A DNA stretch of 8,871 bases, from assembly GCA_946543025.1 (NCBI GenBank), contig CAMNLN010000133.1, forward strand, positions 1 through 8,871. The letters run 5' to 3'. The position numbers were made by a program, and so were the translations under genes. The DNA comes from an uncultured Verrucomicrobiota bacterium. Its GTDB lineage: Bacteria; Verrucomicrobiota; Kiritimatiellia; RFP12; UBA1067. Below the pieces are notes generated by a model. That model worked only from the letters and a program-made list of their open reading frames with translations, ran no database searches and was not told the DNA's origin. Of this stretch, positions 1 to 5,922 are shown in pieces (position 1 is the first letter of the stretch; each line of letters starts with the position of its first letter).

Positions 1-622
1 GGTTGCCGTAGCGGTAGATGTTGCGACCGTTGTCGTAAAGGGCGAAGGCGTCGAGCTTGGAATCGTCCGACGTGTGGAAGGTGAACTTCATCATGTCGGC
101 GTAGGCGGAACGCGAGCCGACGTACGGTGCGCCGTCGAAGAGCGTCCGGTCGAGGCCGAAGACGGAATGTCCACGTTCGAAGAGGTCCTGTCGACCGATG
201 CGGAAGTCAAGGAAACCGTCGAACAGCTCGCGGCCCTCGAGGTAGAGGCTGTCGAGCGCGACCTCGTCGGGGAAGTTGTAGGAACGGTACTTGCGCTTGA
301 CGCCGTTCTCGACGATATGCTCGCGGAATTCGTCGACGAGGCGTCCGTAGAGGGTGAAGTTCTCGTAGTCGAGGCGTCCCCAGACGCGCGGGCGGAAGCG
401 GATGTGGTTGATGTCCTTCTTGTAGGCGCGGGGCATCATCGCGCCGGGATCGCCGGGGTTCCCGGGGATGTTGTGCATGATCTCCTGTCGGACGCGGATG
501 TCTGCGCCGGCGTCGGCCTTGAGGCCGGAAGTCTGCGCGACAGTTGTTTCCGGGACGGCATTTGTCTGTGCCCCAGCGACGAGCGCAACGGCAAGGACGG
601 AAAAGGGGAACAAGTTTTTCAT
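1..622 (-). CDS. Secreted outer-membrane beta-barrel protein, alginate-export-like (partial, C-terminus missing)
   Basis: Read on the minus strand from the ATG at 622-620, the frame is open for 207 codons to the window edge, so only the N-terminal part is present. Residues 1-22 form a Sec signal peptide (MKNLF followed by a hydrophobic core, cleavage near AGA or TNA). Residues 40-205 alternate polar and hydrophobic positions as in beta-barrel strands, with charged and aromatic girdles. The block LDSLYLEG (123-130) followed by RIGRQDLFERG (141-151) resembles the 'GRQ' region of alginate-export (AlgE-like) barrels, a group often seen in PVC bacteria. Its likely role is passage of anionic or oligosaccharide substrates through the outer membrane, which fits the hydrolases nearby; this role is inferred. 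No clear Shine-Dalgarno precedes the ATG. The gene is divergent from dnaB. Another porin family is possible, because the diagnostic C-terminus is not visible. Confidence 0.62.
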   Translation of the reverse strand, partial: MKNLFPFSVLAVALVAGAQTNAVPETTVAQTSGLKADAGADIRVRQEIMHNIPGNPGDPGAMMPRAYKKDINHIRFRPRVWGRLDYENFTLYGRLVDEFREHIVENGVKRKYRSYNFPDEVALDSLYLEGRELFDGFLDFRIGRQDLFERGHSVFGLDRTLFDGAPYVGSRSAYADMMKFTFHTSDDSKLDAFALYDNGRNIYRYGN

Positions 623-629
623 GGCACAT

Positions 630-658
630 AGTCTATCAGTTCCGGGGTGTACTTGCAA
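630..658 (-). promoter_or_regulatory. Candidate sigma70-type promoter for the barrel protein gene
   Basis: On the minus strand TTGCAA (658-653) and TAGACT (635-630) are separated by 17 bases, each matching four of six consensus positions. Transcription would begin near 623, essentially at the ATG at 622, which fits the absence of a ribosome binding site. The -35 element is the centre of a 12-base palindrome. The call rests on spacing and partial consensus only. Confidence 0.35.
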
Positions 659-661
659 GTA
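650..661. promoter_or_regulatory. Perfect 12-base palindrome TACTTGCAAGTA, possible operator
   Basis: TACTTGCAAGTA is identical to its reverse complement. It lies in the 88-base region between the divergent barrel gene and dnaB, and covers the -35 element proposed for the barrel gene. That position suits a dimeric repressor or activator. No regulator gene is visible in the window, so its role is inferred from symmetry and place alone. Confidence 0.35.
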
Positions 662-692
662 GAAACGGAGGCGGGCGGACGGCTCGGTAATT

Positions 693-701
693 TGGTATAC
701 T
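693..701 (+). promoter_or_regulatory. Extended -10 promoter element (TGGTATACT) for dnaB
   Basis: TG at 693-694, one base, then TATACT at 696-701 make a near-consensus extended -10 box. The stretch 17 bases upstream (GGGCGG) is not a -35, as is common for extended -10 promoters. Transcription would start near 707-708, leaving about three bases before the ATG at 711. The AAGGAG at 703-708 would then be mostly outside the mRNA. The same 10-mer TGGTATACTG recurs before the gene at 4704, which supports a real promoter motif. Confidence 0.6.
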
Positions 702-710
702 GAAGGAGCC

Positions 711-2255
711 ATGTCAAATGAGATGAAAACACCGCCGCACAGCGCGGAGGCCGAACGCGGGATCATCGGTTCGATCCTGCTGGACACCCAGTTCGGCGAG
801 GATGCGCGCGTGCTGGATCTTTGCCAGGCTCACGGCCTGACGCCCGATTCCTTCTACGAACCCCGCAACCGAATCCTCTACGAGACCTTCCGCGAGATGA
901 GCGGAGCCTCCGCGCCCATCGACGCCGTGACGCTCACGGATCGGCTTCGCGCGACGGGGCGGCTCGATCAGGTGGGAGGAATCGCCGCCATCCAGGCGCT
1001 TGTGGACAACACGCCCACGAGCGCGCACGCCGAATATTACATCGACATCGTCCGGCAAAAGCACCTCCTGCGCACGATGATCCAACGTGCCCGCGAGACG
1101 GAGGAGAAGTGCTTCGACGAGACGCAGAGCGCGAACGCGGACATCCTGCTTGGCGAGGTGGAGGAGAAGTTTCTCGGCATCGGCGGCGCGGCGGCTACGC
1201 GCCTCAACTGGAAGACGGCCGTGGAGAACACGCTCAGGGCGATGGATCGGCTCTTTGACGGCGGGGCCGGACAGTTCGACGGGCTCTCGACGGGCTTCAA
1301 ATATCTCGACGAGAAGCTGCTCGGACTCAAGCCAGGCGACATGATCGTGGTGGCGGCGCGTCCGTCCGTGGGCAAGACGTCGCTCGCGATGAACATCGCC
1401 GAGTGCGTGGCGATGGGCCAGGACATCAACGGGATGCCCACGAAGTGCGACGGCGGCAAGAAACACCCCGTGCTGATCTTTTCGCTTGAAATGAGCACCG
1501 AATCTCTCGCCAAGCGCATGCTCGCCGGACGCGCCGCCGTGAACACGTGGCGCCTGCAGCGCGGCCTCATGCACAAGGAGGAACGCATCGAGGCGAGCCG
1601 GCGGCTCATGGAGGCGGCGAACGCGTTGCGCACCGCGCCGATCTACATCGACGACACGAGCGCCCTCGACGTAGCGGACATGCGCGCCCGCGCGCGTCGC
1701 ATGAAGCGGAGGCACGGCATCGAGCTGATCGTGATCGACTACCTGCAGCTCGCCAACTGCCGCGAATACGCCAAGCAGGGCCGTCAGCTCGAGACGAGCC
1801 GCATCTCCGGCCAGATCAAGGCCATGGCGAAAGAGCTCAAGATCCCCGTGATCGTCCTTTCCCAGCTCTCGCGCGGCAACGAGCAACGCAACGACAAGGA
1901 CGAGGTGCCGAAGCTCTCCGACCTGCGCGACTCGGGCGCGATCGAGCAGGACGCCGACGTGGTGCTGCTCCTGCGCCGCCCGTGCCGCTCGAAGACGGCC
2001 AAGTGGCACGAGAACGAGCTGCTGGCGATCGTGGACGTGGCGAAGCACCGCAACGGCGAGACGGGCGAGGTGGACTTCAATTTCTACAAGGAGGCGACAC
2101 GGTTCGGAGACCGTCCGCAGAACCAGCGCGACGTCGCATCGACGGACACCGAGACGGCCGAGGCGAACGCCGCCACCGCCGAGGAAGTGCTTGAGCCGAT
2201 GCCAGGAGATTTTCCTTCCGAGGTTCCTGTCCTTTCGCAAGATCCGCTCTTCTGA
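711..2255 (+). CDS. dnaB: Replicative DNA helicase DnaB
   Basis: This is the hexameric replicative helicase that unwinds the fork 5'-to-3' on the lagging strand and recruits primase. The 514 residues are slightly longer than the usual 450-480. The N-terminal helical domain (about 8-110) opens with the typical 'AERGIIGSILLD'. A linker follows, then the RecA-like ATPase domain (about 190-465). Walker A is ARPSVGKT (216-223; Lys222, Thr223) and Walker B is LIVIDYLQL (339-347; Asp343). VIVLSQLSR (380-388), the DLRDSGAIEQDAD stretch (404-416) and KHRNGETG (445-452, with the arginine-finger region) are also present. About 13 extra residues sit between Walker A and FSLEM (roughly 236-251). The acidic C-terminal tail (about 467-514) looks disordered. 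The start is the ATG at 711; Met5 at 723 is a real alternative, because the likely transcription start is so near 711. The next gene begins 20 bases after the stop, with no terminator between them. Confidence 0.97.
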   Translation: MSNEMKTPPHSAEAERGIIGSILLDTQFGEDARVLDLCQAHGLTPDSFYEPRNRILYETFREMSGASAPIDAVTLTDRLRATGRLDQVGGIAAIQALVDNTPTSAHAEYYIDIVRQKHLLRTMIQRARETEEKCFDETQSANADILLGEVEEKFLGIGGAAATRLNWKTAVENTLRAMDRLFDGGAGQFDGLSTGFKYLDEKLLGLKPGDMIVVAARPSVGKTSLAMNIAECVAMGQDINGMPTKCDGGKKHPVLIFSLEMSTESLAKRMLAGRAAVNTWRLQRGLMHKEERIEASRRLMEAANALRTAPIYIDDTSALDVADMRARARRMKRRHGIELIVIDYLQLANCREYAKQGRQLETSRISGQIKAMAKELKIPVIVLSQLSRGNEQRNDKDEVPKLSDLRDSGAIEQDADVVLLLRRPCRSKTAKWHENELLAIVDVAKHRNGETGEVDFNFYKEATRFGDRPQNQRDVASTDTETAEANAATAEEVLEPMPGDFPSEVPVLSQDPLF

Positions 2256-2275
2256 CAGCTACGCGCGACAGGCCG

Positions 2276-3457
2276 ATGAAGACGACGGCAAACATCATGC
2301 TTCTGGCGGTGGCCGTGCTTTGGTCTGGCGCGGCGCAAGCCGTGCGTACCGGCCCGTGGCCGAAGGAGAAGGCGTGGGCATGGTACGACGCGCAGCCGTG
2401 GATACGCGGCGTCAATTTCATGCCGTCCGACTGCGTCAACTTCGTGGACCAATGGCAGGAGCACGGGTTCGAGACGCGGTTCGCGACGGCGGAACGCGAG
2501 CTGGCGTTGGCGGCGGAGACGGGCTTCAACACGGTGCGTCTCTTTCTTGTCTACGAGGTGTGGCTGTACGAGCGCGAAGGTTTCCTGAAGCGCTTTGACC
2601 GTTATCTCGACGCGTGCGCGCGGCATGGCATCCGTGCGATCGTCGTCCTCTTCAACGATTGTGCCTCGTCCAAGGAAAACTTTTTCCTGAAGCGCATGGG
2701 CGACCAGCGCACCGTCTACCGGGGACTGGGCGTGCGTGGGCGAAGCCCGCACACCGGCGGCAAGGACGTCGGCTACAACGTCCTCGACATCCCCGAACAC
2801 GCCGAGAAGCTCTGCGCGATGGCGGAGGAGCTGATGCGGCTTTACGCGCGCGACAGGCGCATCCTCTTCTGGAACGTCATGAACGAGCCTGGCTACAACA
2901 GCCACGGGAAGGTGGCCGCGCCGTGGCTGCGGCGGCTTTTCGAGATCGGCTGGAAGGTCGATCCGGACCAGCCGATCGCGGCCGACCTGTTCGCGACGCT
3001 CGGACGGGGCACGAACAACGTGGCCGAGAAGGTCGCGGCCGCGCGTTCGGACATCGTGAGCTACCACTGCTACCGCGACTTCGCGTTCCAGGTGCAGAGA
3101 ATCGACTACCTGCGGCGACGCTTCGGGCGGCCGCTTGTCAACACCGAATGGATGAACCGCATCACGAACAACCGTTTCGCCGAGTGCTATCCGCTCTTTT
3201 ATCTTGAGCGTATTGGTGCCGTGAGCTGGGGACTTGTGCGTTCGCGGTGGCATCCCTCGTCCAGCGAACCGTGGCCGTCTCTCTGGACCCGATACGAGAA
3301 CGGCAAAGGAGACGATTACGACTTCACGCAGTGGATGCACGATCTGTACCGTCCGTCCTACCGTCCCTACGATCCGCGCGAGACCGACCTCATCAAGAGA
3401 TTTAACGCGTTGGCGGACGAAGATTCCGATTTCACTCAAGCAAATACAGGAGACTGA
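2276..3457 (+). CDS. Secreted clan GH-A-type glycoside hydrolase (cellulase/xylanase-like), paralogue 1
   Basis: A predicted exported retaining glycoside hydrolase of the (beta/alpha)8-barrel clan. Residues 1-22 are a signal peptide ending in AQA. The mature protein begins RTGPW and has QPWIRGVNF (40-48). The acid/base is Glu204 in FWNVMNEPG (198-206) and the nucleophile is Glu291 in PLVNTEWM (286-293). SYHCY (262-266) and VSWGLV (316-321) also match the pattern of proteins often annotated as 1,4-beta-xylanase or endo-mannosidase-like. The true substrate is unknown. The length (393 aa) is one catalytic domain with no binding module. Compared with its downstream paralogue, the AGKYQT segment after WGLV is replaced by RSRWHPSS (322-329), so substrate specificity may differ. 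It starts 20 bases after dnaB, with only a weak ACAGG upstream, and probably shares the dnaB transcript. The final codons carry the ribosome binding site of the next gene. Confidence 0.85.
   Translation: MKTTANIMLLAVAVLWSGAAQAVRTGPWPKEKAWAWYDAQPWIRGVNFMPSDCVNFVDQWQEHGFETRFATAERELALAAETGFNTVRLFLVYEVWLYEREGFLKRFDRYLDACARHGIRAIVVLFNDCASSKENFFLKRMGDQRTVYRGLGVRGRSPHTGGKDVGYNVLDIPEHAEKLCAMAEELMRLYARDRRILFWNVMNEPGYNSHGKVAAPWLRRLFEIGWKVDPDQPIAADLFATLGRGTNNVAEKVAAARSDIVSYHCYRDFAFQVQRIDYLRRRFGRPLVNTEWMNRITNNRFAECYPLFYLERIGAVSWGLVRSRWHPSSSEPWPSLWTRYENGKGDDYDFTQWMHDLYRPSYRPYDPRETDLIKRFNALADEDSDFTQANTGD
3448..3452 (+). promoter_or_regulatory. Ribosome binding site AGGAG inside the end of the upstream gene
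   Basis: AGGAG ends six bases before the ATG at 3459 and overlaps the last codons of the preceding hydrolase, whose TGA is at 3455-3457. It fixes the start of paralogue 2 at 3459 rather than at an upstream in-frame GTG-type codon, and implies translational coupling of the two hydrolases. Confidence 0.75.
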
Positions 3458-3458
3458 C

Positions 3459-4658
3459 ATGAACCGAATGACAATGACGTGCCTATCGGCAGTTCTGACT
3501 GCGACCGCACTGGCCGGACGTACCGGGCCGTGGACAAAGGAACAGGCTTGGAAATGGTACGACGCGCAACCGTGGATGCGCGGGTGCAACTATCTGCCAG
3601 CCAGCGCGGCCAACTACACGGACATGTGGCAGGAACTCGGCAGCGAAGCGCGCTTCGCGGAGATGGAACGCGAGTTTGCCCTTGCGGAGCGGACGGGATT
3701 CAACGTGATGCGCCTGATCCTTCACGAGCAGGGGTTCGGCGTGTGGTTGGCCGACCATGACGGGTTCATGGCCCGGTTCGAGCGCTGGCTGAAGATGCTG
3801 GACAACCACAAAATCCGCGCCATCGTGCTGCTTGGCAACGACTGCTCGCGTCCGAAGGAGTACTGGAAGTTGCCGGCGCCCGGACCGCAGCCGAACGACT
3901 GGGGGTACCACGGCGGACGCAAGGTGTCGCAGCACGGATCCTTGCCAAACGCCGTGGGCTATACGGTGCTAGACGACCCGGAACTGAATCCGAAGTTCTA
4001 CGACATGTGCCGTGAGATCGTGGCGAAGTACCGTACCGATCGGCGCATCGCCTTCTGGAACCTCTGGAACGAACCTGGAAACAACAACCGCGGCAAGCTG
4101 ACTTTGGCGCACATGCGCAAGCTCTTCGAGATATGCTGGGAGATCGACCCCGACCAGCCGCTTGCGGCGGACGTGTGGAGCGACCGTTACGGAATGGGGT
4201 TCCTGCCGGGAACCAAGGTGTCGCCTGCGCGCGCCGAGAAGGAGGCCGTGCAGAAGCTCGCCGGCGAACTTTCCGACATTATCAGCTACCACAGCTATCA
4301 GCCGTACGAGACGCAGGTGAAGCTCATCCGCGACTTGCGCCGCTTCTACGGCCGGCCGCTCGTAAACACGGAATGGCTTGCCCGCATCAGGGGATGCAAC
4401 GTGATGGATTGCTATCCGCTCTTTTACATTGAAAAGGTTGGCGCGGTGAACTGGGGGCTTGTGGCCGGCAAGTACCAGACGTACGAACCTTGGGAAGGGA
4501 TGTGGAAGGAAATCGAGCGTGGCGGCGGAAAGCAGTACGACATGACGAAGTGGTTCCATGACCTCTTCCGTCCGTCTCACCGACCCTATGATCCGAAGGA
4601 AATCGATTTGATCAAGCGATTCAACAGCCTGGCAGACGAAGACTTTCGCAACAAGTGA
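3459..4658 (+). CDS. Secreted clan GH-A-type glycoside hydrolase (cellulase/xylanase-like), paralogue 2
   Basis: The 399-residue tandem paralogue of the gene one base upstream. Both share the mature N-terminus RTGPW.KE.AW.WYDAQPW and the end YDP.E.DLIKRFN.LADED. A short signal peptide (about 1-19, ending ALA) predicts export. The acid/base is Glu205 in FWNLWNEPGNN (199-209) and the nucleophile is Glu305 in LVNTEWLAR (301-309). SYHSY (276-280) lies between them. NWGLVAGKYQT (331-341) keeps the GK.QT segment that I recall as typical of this group, so this copy looks like the canonical member. A loop around 243-268 is longer than in paralogue 1. The N-terminus was set at 3459 because of the AGGAG at 3448-3452 and the signal peptide; the same frame is open further upstream, but that part overlaps paralogue 1 and is not protein-like. 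The glycosidic bond cut is not known. It is very likely co-expressed with paralogue 1. Confidence 0.87.
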   Translation: MNRMTMTCLSAVLTATALAGRTGPWTKEQAWKWYDAQPWMRGCNYLPASAANYTDMWQELGSEARFAEMEREFALAERTGFNVMRLILHEQGFGVWLADHDGFMARFERWLKMLDNHKIRAIVLLGNDCSRPKEYWKLPAPGPQPNDWGYHGGRKVSQHGSLPNAVGYTVLDDPELNPKFYDMCREIVAKYRTDRRIAFWNLWNEPGNNNRGKLTLAHMRKLFEICWEIDPDQPLAADVWSDRYGMGFLPGTKVSPARAEKEAVQKLAGELSDIISYHSYQPYETQVKLIRDLRRFYGRPLVNTEWLARIRGCNVMDCYPLFYIEKVGAVNWGLVAGKYQTYEPWEGMWKEIERGGGKQYDMTKWFHDLFRPSHRPYDPKEIDLIKRFNSLADEDFRNK

Positions 4659-4680
4659 TTGGACGGACGCCCAATACGAT

Positions 4681-4699
4681 ACAGGATATGGTATACTGT
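4681..4699. promoter_or_regulatory. Imperfect 19-base dyad overlapping a promoter, possible operator
   Basis: The stretch has the symmetric form ACAG-n-ATA-nnn-TAT-n-CTGT: fourteen of nineteen positions, excluding the centre, fit the dyad. It completely covers the extended -10 box of the downstream gene, which is where a repressor would block polymerase. Part of the symmetry comes from the GTATAC core that the -10 itself provides, so chance remains possible. Confidence 0.3.
4689..4697 (+). promoter_or_regulatory. Extended -10 promoter element (TGGTATACT) for the 4704 gene
   Basis: TG at 4689-4690, one base, then TATACT at 4692-4697, six bases before the ATG at 4704. No -35 is visible 17 bases upstream. 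The predicted transcription start (about 4703-4704) coincides with the start codon, and no Shine-Dalgarno lies between, so the transcript may be leaderless. The ten bases TGGTATACTG are identical to those at 693-702 before dnaB. This promoter lies in the 45-base gap after the hydrolase pair and begins a separate unit. Confidence 0.6.
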
Positions 4700-4703
4700 T
4701 CGC

Positions 4704-5909
4704 ATGAAAAAACTTTCGTTTTTGCTTTGCATGGCGCTTGCCACGCTGCATGTCTCGGCGGCGTTCAGCCCCGCGGGCACCGTCACGTTCACGGACCTTC
4801 AGGTGATTGCCGCCCAAGTGGCCTCGATCGGCAGCGGCACGTCTGATCCATTGCTGACGCAGACGCTTCCGCAGAAGATCCGCCATCAGGGGGCGGCGCA
4901 GCTTTTCGGTCCGATGCGGCGCGGTGCGCCGGGCGTGGCGGTGTGCTACGTGGACGCGCAGCTCATCGCGCGGATCACGGCCTCGCGCAAGGCGAAGGAT
5001 TCCGAGCTTGAGCGCGCGAAGCGTTGGGCTGTCCTCTATCCGGCCACGATCGGCCGCGCGGCGTTCATGAAGCGCCATCCGGACGCGAAGCCGGAGAAGA
5101 ACGGTACGTTGCGCGTGCCCCCTGGGCCGCATTCGCGGCGGACGCTCTGGGCGCACTGGTCGTCGGACGGTCAATGGGCCGCCCTCGCGCCGTCGCCTGC
5201 GATGGCGGAGCATGTCCATTCGGCGGCGGCCGGTGCGCTGCGCCGCCCGCTCAACGGCAACCTGGCCTTCATCCGCATGGACGCCGCTGGCGCGCGCGCC
5301 GTCTTCCAGTCGGACGCCTGCGCGGGTGCCGAGATTTCGGTGCGCATGACGCCGGCGGGGCTCGAATTGCGCGGGACGGTGCGGGCGGCGGGTGTGCGCC
5401 TGCCGCTGCCGCCCGGAGCGTTGTCGTTCAAGCACGTGCCGGCGTACGCGCCGCTTTTCGGCGTGACGTCATCGCCCGACGATATGCGCTCGGCCGATGT
5501 CTTTTCCTTTGCCGGGCCGGAGGTTTCCGCCTTTGTCAGGAAGTCGCTCGCGTTCATTCGTGCGCAGGGATATTCCACCTACTTCCTGAACGGCGTGAAA
5601 GGGCCGGCGCCGCATCCGAACGCTCGGCTGCAGAAGATACTCCCGGAGGCGGCGAGAAGTCCGGCGGCGAACGTGATGTTCTGCTCGCCGACAACCGTGC
5701 TGCGTCTCTATCTGCCGCGGATCGCCGCCACGCTGATGCCGCTGGAGTCCGCGAAGATGCAGATGGGCGTGCGCCTCCTGCGGCGCGTACGCGGCGATGG
5801 GATGGGCCTCATGAGCTGGCGCGAGGGGCATGACGACAAGTTCCTCGTGCGCGTTTCGCGCGACGAGCTGTGGGGCACCTCCGCGCTCTGGAGCATGTTG
5901 TTCGAATAG
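4704..5909 (+). CDS. Secreted protein of unknown function
   Basis: I do not recognise a family. The 401-residue protein begins with a clear Sec signal peptide (MKKLSF, hydrophobic core, cleavage near VSAA at 17-20) and has no further membrane segment. The mature part mixes alpha and beta segments. WSSDGQWAALAPSPAMAEHV (152-171) is followed by beta-like segments ISVRMTPAGLELRGTVRA (211-228), reminiscent of secreted proteins that self-score or hold substrates rather than of a known enzyme; I see no catalytic signature. The ATG at 4704 is preferred over an in-frame TTG at 4659, because the signal peptide begins there and the -10 box would otherwise lie inside the coding region. It heads a unit with the oxidoreductase, which starts 13 bases after its TAG, so it may be a partner, chaperone or periplasmic subunit of that enzyme. 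This is inferred from position only. Confidence 0.8.
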   Translation: MKKLSFLLCMALATLHVSAAFSPAGTVTFTDLQVIAAQVASIGSGTSDPLLTQTLPQKIRHQGAAQLFGPMRRGAPGVAVCYVDAQLIARITASRKAKDSELERAKRWAVLYPATIGRAAFMKRHPDAKPEKNGTLRVPPGPHSRRTLWAHWSSDGQWAALAPSPAMAEHVHSAAAGALRRPLNGNLAFIRMDAAGARAVFQSDACAGAEISVRMTPAGLELRGTVRAAGVRLPLPPGALSFKHVPAYAPLFGVTSSPDDMRSADVFSFAGPEVSAFVRKSLAFIRAQGYSTYFLNGVKGPAPHPNARLQKILPEAARSPAANVMFCSPTTVLRLYLPRIAATLMPLESAKMQMGVRLLRRVRGDGMGLMSWREGHDDKFLVRVSRDELWGTSALWSMLFE

Positions 5910-5922
5910 AAAGGGCGATACG

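Noticed and set aside
74..631. Long plus-strand open frame across the left end
   Set aside because: It lies opposite the barrel-protein gene, which has a signal peptide, strand-like alternation and a family-like GRQ block; the plus-strand product is low-complexity and not protein-like.
1416..1463. Intein in dnaB
   Set aside because: DnaB is a frequent intein host, but the extra segment is only about 13-16 residues and lacks splicing motifs.
714..2240. 508-codon minus-strand open frame opposite dnaB
   Set aside because: It is an antisense shadow of a GC-rich gene; its product is rich in Arg, His and Val and the plus-strand reading is unambiguous DnaB.
2084..3589. Long minus-strand open frame opposite the first hydrolase
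   Set aside because: Shadow frame; both hydrolase genes have complete catalytic motifs and signal peptides on the plus strand.
4658..4675. ATTGG/CCAAT inverted repeat after paralogue 2 as a terminator
   Set aside because: A five-pair AT-containing stem with an eight-base loop and no T-run is too weak.
3969..5435. Long minus-strand open frame spanning the end of paralogue 2 and the unknown gene
   Set aside because: It crosses a plus-strand promoter and two plus-strand genes and has no recognisable motif.
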